NCBI GenBank assembly: GCA_024867545.1
Contig: JANFNE010000011.1
Location: 1,178,001 to 1,242,000, forward strand
Length of the DNA: 64,000 nucleotides
Source of the DNA: Phytopythium helicoides
Taxonomy: Eukaryota > Oomycota > Peronosporomycetes > Pythiales > Pythiaceae
Direction of reading: 5' to 3'
Shown here: positions 1 through 10,269 of the stretch, piece after piece
Layout of the letters: each line of letters starts with the position of its first letter
How positions within the stretch are numbered: the first letter of the stretch is position 1
Position numbers and translations under genes: made by a program
Notes under the pieces: generated by a model
Told to the model about the DNA's origin: nothing
What the model saw: only the letters and a program-made list of their open reading frames with translations
Databases searched by the model: none

Positions 1-3000
1 ACAGACACCAACGACTTTGCTCCAAAAGTCATCAGCAAGACAAATCAAAGACTCCGTTGTTTCACATGCTGATAGCCTTGGATACCCCGCTGAGATCAGG
101 TCAGAAGGATATGCACCGCCTTCATAGGTCTGACTTCCCACCATTTCTACCAACAACTGAATGAGCTCGTTGTCCGGAAAACGACGCTGTAGTACTTTCA
201 GCTCAGTCGGTAATTCAAATCCGTCAATTGAGAAATTGTCTCCTGATCCATTCATGATCAACGCCTCAAGAATGACAGTCAGGCACCGCGTAAGACGGAA
301 GGACGTTGCCGCCATCGGCCGGCTTGAATTAATTCGAAGCTGTGGAGACTGAACCACCAGCAGGTCAACTGCCCTTGATGCATCCTTGAATAGTGCCTCG
401 CGCACAAGCGGTCCAAGAATGTCAATCGTGATAAATGCGGCTGGGAACGAGAGAGGTTCTTCACCCACACGATTGTCAATAGTTGGGTAAGCAAGTTCAT
501 GGAGCAAATCGACAGCCTGAGCAATGCAAGCAGCATTCTTAGTCTTGACAAGCGCACGAATAGCCCCAGCTCTCCATGACAAAGTTTCTTCAACACTGGT
601 ACTCAACCCACTCATAGGATCGAGTGGAGAGTCTTCAAGACTGGAATAAATGAGTGCGGCATCGCCGTATTGACCTCGCTTTTCTAGCCACAGCGCATAT
701 TTCCATGCTACTTCGCGGACAAGCGGGTCTGACGCCCCAAGACGTTGCTTAGCTAGCACAAGTGCTTCTGGGAAGGCTGCACCCTCAAAGAGTGAGCGAA
801 TAGCAGAGCGGACTTTACCGATTCCGAGAAAATGAAAAGCAGCAGTGCTATAATCTCCACGGGCGACAAGTTGTTGTGCGAACAAGTTGGTCACTTCGCG
901 CCATACTTCCATTCCTGCCATGGGTGACAGTGCAACCCACGTTGCATCAAGGGTTCCCTCTTTGACTACAACATGAAGAGCATCTGCAACTTTTCCTTGC
1001 AATAGTAACACGCGCGCTTGAGCTTCCCAGTTCTCTTCGCTTGCAAATCTGGTCTGCTCTTTGTGGAAGAATTGAGAAATAGAACTGCGCGACTTCAAAG
1101 GATTGTCATTGGGACGATCAAGAAGAGGCAGGATTGACACAAGATGATCGACTCCACCAGCTGACTCAATTTGGACTCTTGCTGGACGTACACTAATGTC
1201 AGCTGTCGTGTTCAGCTTTGCGGTACGGGCTGCAAAATAATTAGCGACTTGACTATGCGCAGTCGGAGAAGACTCAGAATGAAATAAAGCCGCACTCTTT
1301 TGGGAATTCTTTTTCTTCTTCGGCTTCTTTGGAGCACTCGAAATTGACGCCTTCTCTACGAGTGGTGTAGACTGATTATGACCGTTGGTTGATGGCTCCA
1401 TGACGTTGTTGCTTTCAGGATTTGTCGTTTTTGTGCTCAACGAAAGTTGTTGAGCCCCATCTTTCACCTGTCGAGGCTTTATGCTGAGGTCTTCGCCACT
1501 GATTTGCGCGTCAGGGAAGTCATGAATCTTCCAAATCCGAGCAGATTGATCTTCACCTCCGCTGACGATCACTGTTGGGGAAGTCCAATCGAGAGTGAGG
1601 ACTCGCCCTACGTGCTCTCTGAAGGCAGCTACTCTTGGTTCTTTGCGACGACTGATATCCCAGACAGTAGCACACCCGTCTGCACCGCACGACGCAAGCA
1701 AAGGCGTCTCTCCAGCAATTTTAGCGCCATTTTCTTTATCAGATTCCACTGGTTGCCACTTCAACTGATTTACCTTTCCAGCGTGGCCATCCAACTTCGC
1801 CACAAGGATAAGAGAGCTCACATCATCCCCATCAAGTTGGTACACTAATATGCGTCCATCTCCCCCGCCTGTCGCAATCCAACGACTATTCCCGACTTGG
1901 GTCCACGAGATGCAACAAACACGATCTTCATGATCCTGGACGACTCCAACATTCCTTGCCTCATCCGCGTTCACTGAAAAGTGATCCACGATCTCGACGA
2001 TGCCATTTGGTTTTGCAATAGCGACTGCACTCTCATCTTCACTCCAGGAAAACGAAAGGCACGAGCGAGTGTTTTTCACAACGTGAGATGGGGTATCGGG
2101 GTTATCCGGATCTGACTCGAAGAGCTGACCCGAAGCATCTCGACTCCACAGAACTATGCGTGCAGACGAATCAGTTGGGTTTGATCGTTGCTGCGGGTGC
2201 GCATTAAGCTTCACCAGCGCGTCATCAAGACTAGCGCCTTCCTCTTGTGCCTTCTCAAGCTCATGCATTGCTTCCACGAACGAGTTTATCTCGTCACCAT
2301 TTGGAGTTGCACTATCATCTTGGGCCGAGGCGCTGTAAATAACGTGCCACGCAACCTGCTGCACCTCTCCGGAATGGCTAGATATAAAACGTGTCTGCTT
2401 CTTCGATTGAGTGTCGTATACTCCCAAAGTACCATCTTCAGTACCGAAGGCCAACAACCCAGCTGTAGATGGGTGCCAAGCGATGCTTGTGATCTTGCTT
2501 TTCAGACCTTTCCACAATAACTCGGTATTGTACGTGTTTCCGCCCTTTGCATCGAGCTTCCATAGCCGGATAGTTTGATCGCCGCATGCGAGGGCAATTG
2601 TAGACACTTGCTTGGAATACGAAACATCGTACACATGTCCACCGAGACCAAGTAACTTGGCAATCGTGTGCATGTTACCGTTAGCGGTCTTTGGAGTTGA
2701 TCCGAGGGGAGTTTCTGCCCAGACTCGAAGCTCACGGTCGAGGGAAACAGTCATCAGAGTTGGGGTATTTGCCGCAGCTTCGAACTGTTGGGTGATGCTT
2801 CGAGGCAGCGCGATAATATTGAAAAGAATCCTGTTATGACCATTCTTGATGGCGACCGGTTTGACTTGTTTTGAGCCTTTGAGCGGAATATCCCATTGTA
2901 GCAAATTACCGTCAAACGATCCCGACCAGAGTCTGATTGTGGTTGTTGGCTCGGATATGGTGGTGTTCCACGCAACTGGTAACCACAAATGCTTGGACGG

Positions 3001-4139
3001 GTTGTATGCTTGCCCTTGTTTTCCCATTGGTAGCTTCAAAATGCGCTCCAAAGCAATCTTAGTTCTGGGGGAATTGGAATGCCCATCAGTGTCTTCATTC
3101 TCTTGTGTTGCATCCCAGCCGCCTGAACGCCAAATCTTGATAGTTTTGTCTCGAGACGAAGATGCAAGATATACGCTCTCGTCAGGTGTTAGGGTCCACA
3201 CCAAGCATTGAAGCTCTTGGTCGTGCGCATCGATGCGATGCAGCAGCATTTCTTGGAGTGCGTCCACGAGACAAAGCAGACCGCTGCGGTAGCCCACAGC
3301 CACCAATGATGCATCACGAGGCGACATTGCCATACTAAAAACCCCATCGCCTGACACCGGCGAAAGTACTCCAACGCGGCCTCTGAAATACGCCACAGCA
3401 GCCGTATGCCCATTAGATTCGCTGTATGCGGCAGATTCAGCAGATATTGGAAGCTCCTCACCCAGCGCGGTCCCAGCAGCTAATCTTGCCTTGGCGATCT
3501 CCCGCTACAACAAGGCTTGGACTTTTCGCACCAACTGCAGCAGTTGCGACGGCCGTAATCTCGCCCGAATGCTTCTTGTGCTGCTCAAGGATGCCGCCAG
3601 TCCGAATATCCCTGACAGTTGAAGCATCCATGGGTGAGTCCACGGTCAATGCGGTGCAACACTTTGGTGATAGACCAATACGACAGCGTACCAAATCTGG
3701 ACGTGGCCGCCTTCGCTGCCACTCACAATCCTCGCAGCTCCGTCCCCTGCAGTCTCCGCTTGGAGAAACCTCACTGCCGTCACTCGCTGTGCTTTCTTCC
3801 CACGCGCGATCTGCGCCTTGAACGCAAGCCTTGGAGTCGTCGGCAGCACCTTCGCAGCACGTACATGGCGTTATTCATCGCCCCAAAGAGCCTTGACGCC
3901 GCCTGTTGCCCACCTGGTAGACATAGACGTCGTTCTTGGCGCCGAACGCCGCGAGCGTGCCGTCCTCCGCGGTCCACCCCCAGTCGCAGATCTGCGCGCT
4001 CCGAGCGCCGTTAGCAGCAGATTTACGGCCCAGAGGAGAGGACAAGCGGCCTCGAGAGACGCGCAGCTACCTGCGAACAGTACCAGTTGGGCGACGGCGG
4101 CAGCACGAGCGAGCCATCGCCACCAGCGGCGGTCGCCAT
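1..4139 (-). CDS. GEMIN5: Gemin5-like WD40/TPR protein of the SMN complex, 3' end outside window
   Basis: Gemin5 is the snRNA-recognising subunit of the SMN complex that assembles Sm rings on spliceosomal snRNAs in the cytoplasm. The start at 4139 is followed within 15 residues by LPPSPNWYC, the N-terminal signature of Gemin5. Its Trp-Tyr pair lies in the RNA-binding surface of the human protein. Read exons (complement): 4139-4071, 3991-3914, 3849-3692, 3611-3462, and one long exon from 3421 to the window edge. Many WD-type repeats follow (e.g. LKSKITSIAWHPS, LLAFGTEDGTLGVYD), then a Lys-rich linker (around 1320) and helical TPR-like repeats (around 1-1050), the same order as in human Gemin5. 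The 40-bp intron 3461-3422 is short but restores frame. The gene follows the transporter gene in the same direction with only 154 bp between stop and start. Family call strong; C-terminus not visible. Confidence 0.88.
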
Positions 4140-4293
4140 GACCAGGATCGGGTTGAGGAGTGGTTGGGGATTGGGAAGAGGATTGTTTAGGGACTGGCCA
4201 ATAATCTGCTAGTGCGCATGGTCATGTTGAAGGCAAGTGACACGCTGCGGACCACCAATCGTGCGAGCATGAAGTTGAAATGTACAAAGTCTA

Positions 4294-4953
4294 TTACGTG
4301 GAGGCCACCTGGAGCTTCACCTGACCCAGAGGCAACAGCTCGATCTTCCACGTCGCCTTGTACAGGTCCGCGGCGCCAACGTAGTAGGCTGTGATGGCTG
4401 TAAGGATACCTGTCCAGCCGCCAGCGTGGATTGTAGCATCGCTGTGGGCGAAATGACCGGCCGTCAGCAAGATGAAGGTCACTTCCAACAGCGCGAAAAG
4501 TACAAAGAGCCCCATGTTGGTCTTGACCGAGCCGATGAGCATGACGAATGTGAAGCACGTCCACGAGAGCAGGAACACGCCGAGCGCCTCGTGCACGTTC
4601 TCCGCTGGGATCGACGACTTGACAAAGTCGAGGAAGTACGCGAGCGACATCCAGAAAGCGCCGTAGCTCAGGAACGCCGTGCCACCGAACGTGTTGTTCA
4701 CGATGAACTCCCACACGCCAGCGACCATCTGCACGAAGCCGCCGTAGAAGAGCGCGAGGCCGAGCACGACCGGCTCGGAGCTGGACGACGGGATGCCCGT
4801 GTTGAAGATGGAGAGCACGAGCGTGGTGGTGGCGAAGGCGCTGAGTCCGAGCGTGGCGGGGTTGCCGAACTGGCGTGGCTCCGAGATCATCACTTGCCCG
4901 GGCGAGGTCATCGGCGCGTTATTGAATACCGGAAGAATCGGCGTGTTGCTCAT
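4294..4953 (-). CDS. Acetate/succinate transporter, GPR1/FUN34/YaaH family (copy A)
   Basis: A 219-aa intronless protein of the AceTr family, six-helix plasma-membrane channels/transporters for acetate, succinate and probably ammonium. Seen: the family signature region FGNPATLGLSAF near residue 31 (family consensus NPAPLGL), followed by about six hydrophobic segments and short hydrophilic tails. The length is typical. The first Met (MSNTPILPVF) is used because the paralogue at 7876 begins in the same way. The central 306 bp (4550-4855) are identical base for base to 8255-7950 in the divergent paralogue, while sequence on both sides has diverged, which suggests gene conversion. The substrate is inferred from the family only. 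Confidence 0.9.
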   Translation of the reverse strand: MSNTPILPVFNNAPMTSPGQVMISEPRQFGNPATLGLSAFATTTLVLSIFNTGIPSSSSEPVVLGLALFYGGFVQMVAGVWEFIVNNTFGGTAFLSYGAFWMSLAYFLDFVKSSIPAENVHEALGVFLLSWTCFTFVMLIGSVKTNMGLFVLFALLEVTFILLTAGHFAHSDATIHAGGWTGILTAITAYYVGAADLYKATWKIELLPLGQVKLQVAST

Positions 4954-7875
4954 CTTGGCTGGCTATCACGAAGACTCGGACTTGTAACGAAAGCGGGAGC
5001 TTGTGGGAGAATTGGAATATGGCAAGGCTGAAGCAAGCTGTGGCTGCTAGTGCTGCCGCTCAGCGTCGAGCTGTTCCTTTGGTTTGGGGCGAAATTTTGC
5101 TCTCCTGTCTCTTGGTCTCGCGCCCGCTGGCAACAGCGGAGCTCGGATGCCGCGCGCTGCATGCACGGTTTATGAGCTAGGCTGACTATCTATAGGTTGA
5201 GAGTGCTTGGCTTGCCGTGCCTTGGCAGACCAATCGGCACCATCGTCTCTTTGACGCCGAAAACCTGCTTGGGATCGGCCGACGCGTGTCTGTGAGCCGA
5301 GTCAACCAGGCTCTTGGCAAGAAAAGATGCATTCGTGGTGCTATTTCCATCCCCTGGCACGCGCTCAGCCTCGCGCCTGCAGCCGGATTGGACGGCGCAG
5401 TCCAACTTTACCTTCGCTTGCTCAGGTGGCGAACTACTGCATTACAGTTATTGCTGCTGTCAAGGACAACAACCACATTCGCGATTAGAACCGAGGTGAC
5501 CCATTGTCGGGGCTGTGACAACGGCCATTGTAGTCGGAGACTCCTCAGCTCATGCCAGTGCTTTGGCGTAAAAATTCGCAAGCAAAGAGGTCGGACAGAC
5601 CGCCACCACCGCCGACACTGAACAGCACGAGATAGACGGTGACAGATTCAGGGCTGGCAACAGAAAATCGCAGCAGCGTCTTCACGACCGTCGACACACA
5701 GCCGCACTTTTGGGATGTTAAGTCGAGCATTCAACCTGTTCTACGCCACAAACGGACCACCGAAGGTCAATGATCATTTTCCCTCGCAGGATTCTTGCCT
5801 CTTATATCGCCTTTTCCTCCAGCGAACTGAGCAGGAGCGCGAGGTGCGCGAGCCACGCGCTCCTGACGCGTGCAGACCATCGGTCGTGCAGCGATTTGAT
5901 CTCGCTGAGCCGTAATCAGGCCACGGTTTTCCCGTCCATCGAGTGGATTGCTCACGGATGAGCACGAGACGAGCCTTGCTTGCGGCTGGCTGCGCCGCTT
6001 GACCAAGCAGAAATGGCACCGACCGGACTGCACACCAAGTGCATGCATCCTGTCGGTGGGAAGTGGCGCCACTACAGACGTCGCACCCACCATCGACCAG
6101 ACTCACGGTTCGTCCGCTCGTCTTCCTACGGCGTGCTTGCTCGGAGAAAGAAAGAAAGAAAGAAAAAGCTTTCATCTCCACCCTCGATGACTCGACAAGT
6201 GTGTCTCTCAATTGATACAATAGCTCGCTCCTCAGCAGGAGTACACGCCCTTTATCAGAGGGACACATCTGACAGATATTGCACTGGTGGTGCATGGTCA
6301 GAAGCACTACTGTCACGAAGGTGCTGCAATTTTCCAACGACTCACACCGACAAACTGCTGGAGTGCAAGACGATCACCATGACCAGTGCTTCAGTTTATG
6401 TGGTTACATCCCGCGCGCTCCAACCAGCGAATCAGCGCGCGGGAATGTCGTGAGCCGGTCCACGTGCGACTGAGTACTGTACTGTACGCTAACTAGACCC
6501 AGTTGCAGTGGTCTCCACATGGCCGAGCTTTGTCAAATCCTCAGAGCAGCCGCACGATGCGGTGCTGCACTGCAACTAATCACCGAGCGATTAGCTGCCG
6601 GGAGCCTGCATGCCGCCGAGCCGTACCCCCAACCAAGTGACTGACTGGATATTGGCTGCCGCGATTCCCGAGGGTCCTCGTCTTTCTTCTCTTCTTCTCG
6701 CTCCGTCGGTCTTCGCCCGTTCTTCAAGTAGCGACCTTCATTTGTTATCCGCGGACCACGCGGCAGGCTTCGGTGGACCCGCGGGGCCTTGCGCTTCACG
6801 TGATTAGCTTTAGTCTCGCCAGTGCCAGTCGCCAAAACCAGGCGTTCTGTCATCGCCGATGACGGCTCTGTTGACGCGCGAGGTCAGGGTCATGCAGAAC
6901 CGCGACCAAGCCCGCTTCTTCAATTTCAATGACGCGAGCGAAGTGCTCGCCGAGTGATTTGAACGGTGGCTGTGCGGAATGTTTGGTCTCGAGAGGCTCT
7001 CTTTCTCGGCGTGATCCCGGCAGCACCTTACGACGCTCCTTCCACCTCGCGAAGCCCAGTTTCACGTGATTGCGGCGGCTCCGCGCGACTGGGCAACGCC
7101 ACACTGAGTGTTTGCTACGCTGTCGGCCGAGCCTTCCTGCGAGGCAAAGGCGACCGTTAAACCTTCCGGGTGCATAGAGCTGCGAGGCCGGGGGATTAAT
7201 GGAGTCCCGCCTTGCGTCTCATGTGATTCACGCCTCGCCGCGACTCGGCCGGCGTATGACGGCGGCGCTCGCTCCGTTTTATGTGAAGCTTGAAGAATCG
7301 CTCGAGTGGAAGGTAATCGCTCGCTTTACACGTCGCCCACAGCGTTAAACCTGCGAGGCAGCACCGACGGGATGAAGGTGTCGCCGCGGCATTTGCGGCC
7401 ATCGATGCCTTGCATGCGAGTCCGACATGCGAGCCGTCGACGTATATACACCTCACTCTATTGAGCCGGGGGCGGCTATGCGCTTCAGGACTGAGGCGTT
7501 TGCGCCGGGGAGAAACCAGGAAGGCCCTTCCCCCTTCCATCCATCGCCTCAAATCACGATGGGCTCCGTCACTCGCGCTTTGTATGCCTCCAAAGTCGCC
7601 ATGAGCATCGGGAAGACTTTCAACTTGCAGTTGGGCCAGTGATTTGAGCGCGTGCAACTCTAAGATTGGCTTCAGCATGCACGTCGGCGATGAGGCTACA
7701 GCGCACTGTTTGCTCACGACAGGCTCCTGACAGCAACACCCTGTATGTCGTCGCCCGCCCAGTCTCGGCCCGCACGTTCCGGTCTCCGGTCCCCGCTGCT
7801 GGCCGCTCACAATCCAATTCGCCTCCGAGCGTGCAAGCCGAGCTCCACCACCACCTCCGTCGCCTTCCTCCAAGC
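4954..7875. promoter_or_regulatory. 2.9-kb intergenic region between divergent transporter genes
   Basis: No convincing gene was found; open frames here have no recognisable domain and no supporting splice pattern. The region must hold the promoters of both transporter copies. Its right half contains a recurring element of the form CTTGCGYTTCACGTGATT with an E-box/G-box-like CACGTG core (6787-6806, 7055-7072, degenerate at 7208-7229), and a related stretch lies downstream of copy B at 8704-8724. A (GAAA)n-like run lies near 6147-6167. Confidence 0.4.
6787..7229. repeat. Three diverged copies of a CACGTG-containing element
   Basis: 6787-6806, 7055-7072 and 7208-7229 share TTCACGTGATT or close variants, preceded by a CTTGCG- or CCCAG-type flank. 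The last has CTCATGTGATT. A fourth relative at 8704-8724 reads TTCACGAGATT. CACGTG is the classical bHLH/bZIP core. A regulatory role is inference. Confidence 0.4.
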
Positions 7876-8496
7876 ATGAGCACCACGCCGATCCTCCCCG
7901 TGCTCAACAGCTCTCCGGTCGTGGAGCACCGGCCGTTCGGCAACCCCGGCACGCTCGGACTCAGCGCCTTCGCCACCACCACGCTCGTGCTCTCCATCTT
8001 CAACACGGGCATCCCGTCGTCCAGCTCCGAGCCGGTCGTGCTCGGCCTCGCGCTCTTCTACGGCGGCTTCGTGCAGATGGTCGCTGGCGTGTGGGAGTTC
8101 ATCGTGAACAACACGTTCGGTGGCACGGCGTTCCTGAGCTACGGCGCTTTCTGGATGTCGCTCGCGTACTTCCTCGACTTTGTCAAGTCGTCGATCCCAG
8201 CGGAGAACGTGCACGAGGCGCTCGGCGTGTTCCTGCTCTCGTGGACGTGCTTCACGCTCGTCATGCTCATCGGATCGGTCAAGACCAACCTGGGCCTCTT
8301 CGTCGTGTTCGCGCTGCTCGAGCTCACGTTCATCCTGCTCACGGCCGGCCACTTTGCGCACAGCGACAACACCCTGCACGTGGGCGGCTGGACGGGCATC
8401 CTCACGGCCGCTGCTGCCTACTACGTTGGTGCCGCGGACCTGTACAAGGCGACGTGGAAGACCGACGTGCTGCCGCTCCGCCCGCTGGGCAAGTAA
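7876..8496 (+). CDS. Acetate/succinate transporter, GPR1/FUN34/YaaH family (copy B)
   Basis: A 206-aa intronless paralogue of the gene at 4294-4953, transcribed away from it. It starts MSTTPILPVL and carries FGNPGTLGLSAF in place of the NPATLGL version, then the same six hydrophobic segments. Positions 7950-8255 match copy A perfectly in inverted orientation, including all synonymous sites. The N-terminal 25 codons and the last 80 codons differ by many substitutions. The divergent pair may share control elements. Function (monocarboxylate or ammonium movement across the plasma membrane) is by family. Confidence 0.9.
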   Translation: MSTTPILPVLNSSPVVEHRPFGNPGTLGLSAFATTTLVLSIFNTGIPSSSSEPVVLGLALFYGGFVQMVAGVWEFIVNNTFGGTAFLSYGAFWMSLAYFLDFVKSSIPAENVHEALGVFLLSWTCFTLVMLIGSVKTNLGLFVVFALLELTFILLTAGHFAHSDNTLHVGGWTGILTAAAAYYVGAADLYKATWKTDVLPLRPLGK

Positions 8497-9532
8497 GGCG
8501 CCGTCGCCTAGAGGTATGTGCTCCGACGATACGAATCGCACGGTCGAGAGCAGTGCGTGTCATGACCAGAGCAGTGCACACTGCGGTATAACAGTTTGAA
8601 CAAGGAATCTATGAGTAGCCGAGACCTGCTTGTGCGTGCTTGCTTGACCGCGTTGACGCTACATGCGTAGCTTCAATGAGGGAGTATCCATTGGGATCTT
8701 CCTCCCTTGCGTTTCACGAGATTGCCACCACCCGGTGTTCCAGTGCACCAATGCTACAAACTGGCGAAATTTCAAACGCGATCGCGCGGGGTATGGTGCG
8801 TTCGTTGCACGGTCTTGGAGCTCCCATCGTGCGCACCGCCGAAGGTCCGGAAACTAGGAATGAGATCCATCGACCACTTCTCCAACATCAGGTATTGTGA
8901 TCTTCGCTAATCAGTCAATACGCGTTGCAGCCAGGGCGATGAAAACGCTCTACCACGTCATGGTGCGTGGTGCGTGCACTATGCCGACTCGATTGGTGTG
9001 TCTTCATGCTGTTGACACGTTTGATGTAATCATGGGTACGTGCGCGTTTGCCCAGTGCATTCTCTAGCGCACGGCGGTACGAGTGGCTTGGATGCATTGC
9101 CAGCACGTAAGTAGTGTTAGGTTGCTCCGGTATCTAGTAGATTTCCCCACCCTGCAGCCTATCTGGTGGCGCACCGAGTAGACTTATGAGGACAGGCGGT
9201 TGCTCAGCTCTTCCCGTTCGACATGCTGGATATTGAAGAGTCGGGAACCATGCTGCTGACCCAAGCCGCTAGGTGAAGTGGGGTATCGCTACCGGATATG
9301 CTGCATATAACTTTGCGTGATGTGTTGGTCACTGGCGAGGTTGTCACATGTCACGGCAATGCACCACCCAGTGCGAAAGCTGAAACAGTATGATGAGCTC
9401 AAGCCCGTGCCGTAGACCTCCTGAACAGGTTGTTGGTGAGTTCGATCTTGCTTTCAAGCACTTCAGGTCTCGAAACAACAAACAACAAGCGTTCTTCTTC
9501 ATAGTTCAATAAATCCTCGAATGTTGGGACAA
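8497..9532. other. Intergenic region with a degenerate gene fragment
   Basis: No intact gene seen. About 9110-9365 is homologous, in inverted orientation, to the fragment at 22893-23150 (see that entry). The rest shows no recognisable feature beyond one copy of the TTCACGAGATT element at 8704-8724. Confidence 0.4.
9110..9365 (+). pseudogene. Degenerate fragment homologous to 22893-23150
   Basis: On the plus strand, peptides such as QLFPFDMLDIEESG and VKWGIATGY match QLSPFDMLGFEEFG and VKWGIPTEYG of the minus-strand fragment at 22893-23150. An in-frame stop before VKWG and an extra base near 9317 break this copy. The parental gene family was not recognised. It is probably a remnant of a dispersed gene or mobile element. 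Confidence 0.45.
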
Positions 9533-10129
9533 CTACTGCTCATGCATGTGCGCATTGCCCTTGTCGGCAGGCTCCATGGCGCGCTTGGCGTGACAGCAGC
9601 TATGCCCGGCCAAAGAGTCCAGCGCCGCCGCCGAGAGCGAGGGCTCGGTCTTGGAGCGCCACTCCGCGTTCTCCTTCCACACGCGGTCGTCACCTTCGTA
9701 CTGCTCGCTCTTCCAGATTGGCACGCTGGCCTTGAGCGCGTCGATGGCGAACGCGCAGGCCTCGATGGCCTCGCGGCGGTGCGGCGAGCTCACAGCCACG
9801 ACGACGCTCGCCTCCTTGACCGGCACGACGCCCAGGCGGTGCACGAGCGCTACGCGCACCACGCTCGGCCACCTGCTCCTCGCCTGCGCGCAGATCTTGC
9901 GCAGCTCGGACGCCGCCATGGGCTCGTAGCCCTCGTACTCGAGCCGCACGACGCGCTTGCCCTGGAAATTGTCGCGCGTGGTGCCCACGAAGGTCGAGAT
10001 GGCGCCCGCGCTCACGTGCGAGACAGCGTCCACCACTTGCTGCACGTCCAGCGGCTCGTGCTGCAGCTGCACGACGTCCAGCGCGTCCTGCTGCGCCTCG
10101 AGCGCCTCGGCGACCGTCACGCTCGCCAT
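9533..10129 (-). CDS. MOCS2B: Molybdopterin synthase catalytic (large) subunit, MoaE/MOCS2B
   Basis: MoaE, with the small subunit MoaD, inserts two sulfurs into precursor Z/cPMP to make molybdopterin for molybdenum enzymes such as nitrate reductase and sulfite oxidase. Seen in order: GAISTFVGTTRDNFQGK, LEYEGYEPMA, VHRLGVVPVKEASVVVAVSS, PHRREAIEACAFAIDALK, then VPIWKSE with the active-site lysine region. These are all the conserved MoaE blocks. I chose ATG 10129 (MASVTV, 198 aa); an in-frame ATG at 10183 would add 18 residues. There is no intron. The start lies only 140 bp from that of the divergent HTATSF1-like gene, so the two must share a promoter region. Confidence 0.92.
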   Translation of the reverse strand: MASVTVAEALEAQQDALDVVQLQHEPLDVQQVVDAVSHVSAGAISTFVGTTRDNFQGKRVVRLEYEGYEPMAASELRKICAQARSRWPSVVRVALVHRLGVVPVKEASVVVAVSSPHRREAIEACAFAIDALKASVPIWKSEQYEGDDRVWKENAEWRSKTEPSLSAAALDSLAGHSCCHAKRAMEPADKGNAHMHEQ

Positions 10130-10269
10130 CTCGCCCTTCAATCCGTGAATGGGCGACCAAAATGGCCCTCCGCGCGCTTCCATTGGCTATAAATCATTTA
10201 TGGAGGTATTTTGGCCAATGGTAGGGCGATAAATTGCTGGGGAAACCTTGGTGGCGCACTTTCGCCACC

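Noticed and set aside
5774..6337. 187-codon minus-strand frame in the transporter intergenic region
   Set aside because: Unstructured mixed composition with no motif. Several equally long frames overlap it on both strands.
7807..8541. 244-codon frame antisense to transporter copy B
   Set aside because: Mirror of the coding strand; the same Arg/Glu-rich pattern appears opposite copy A.
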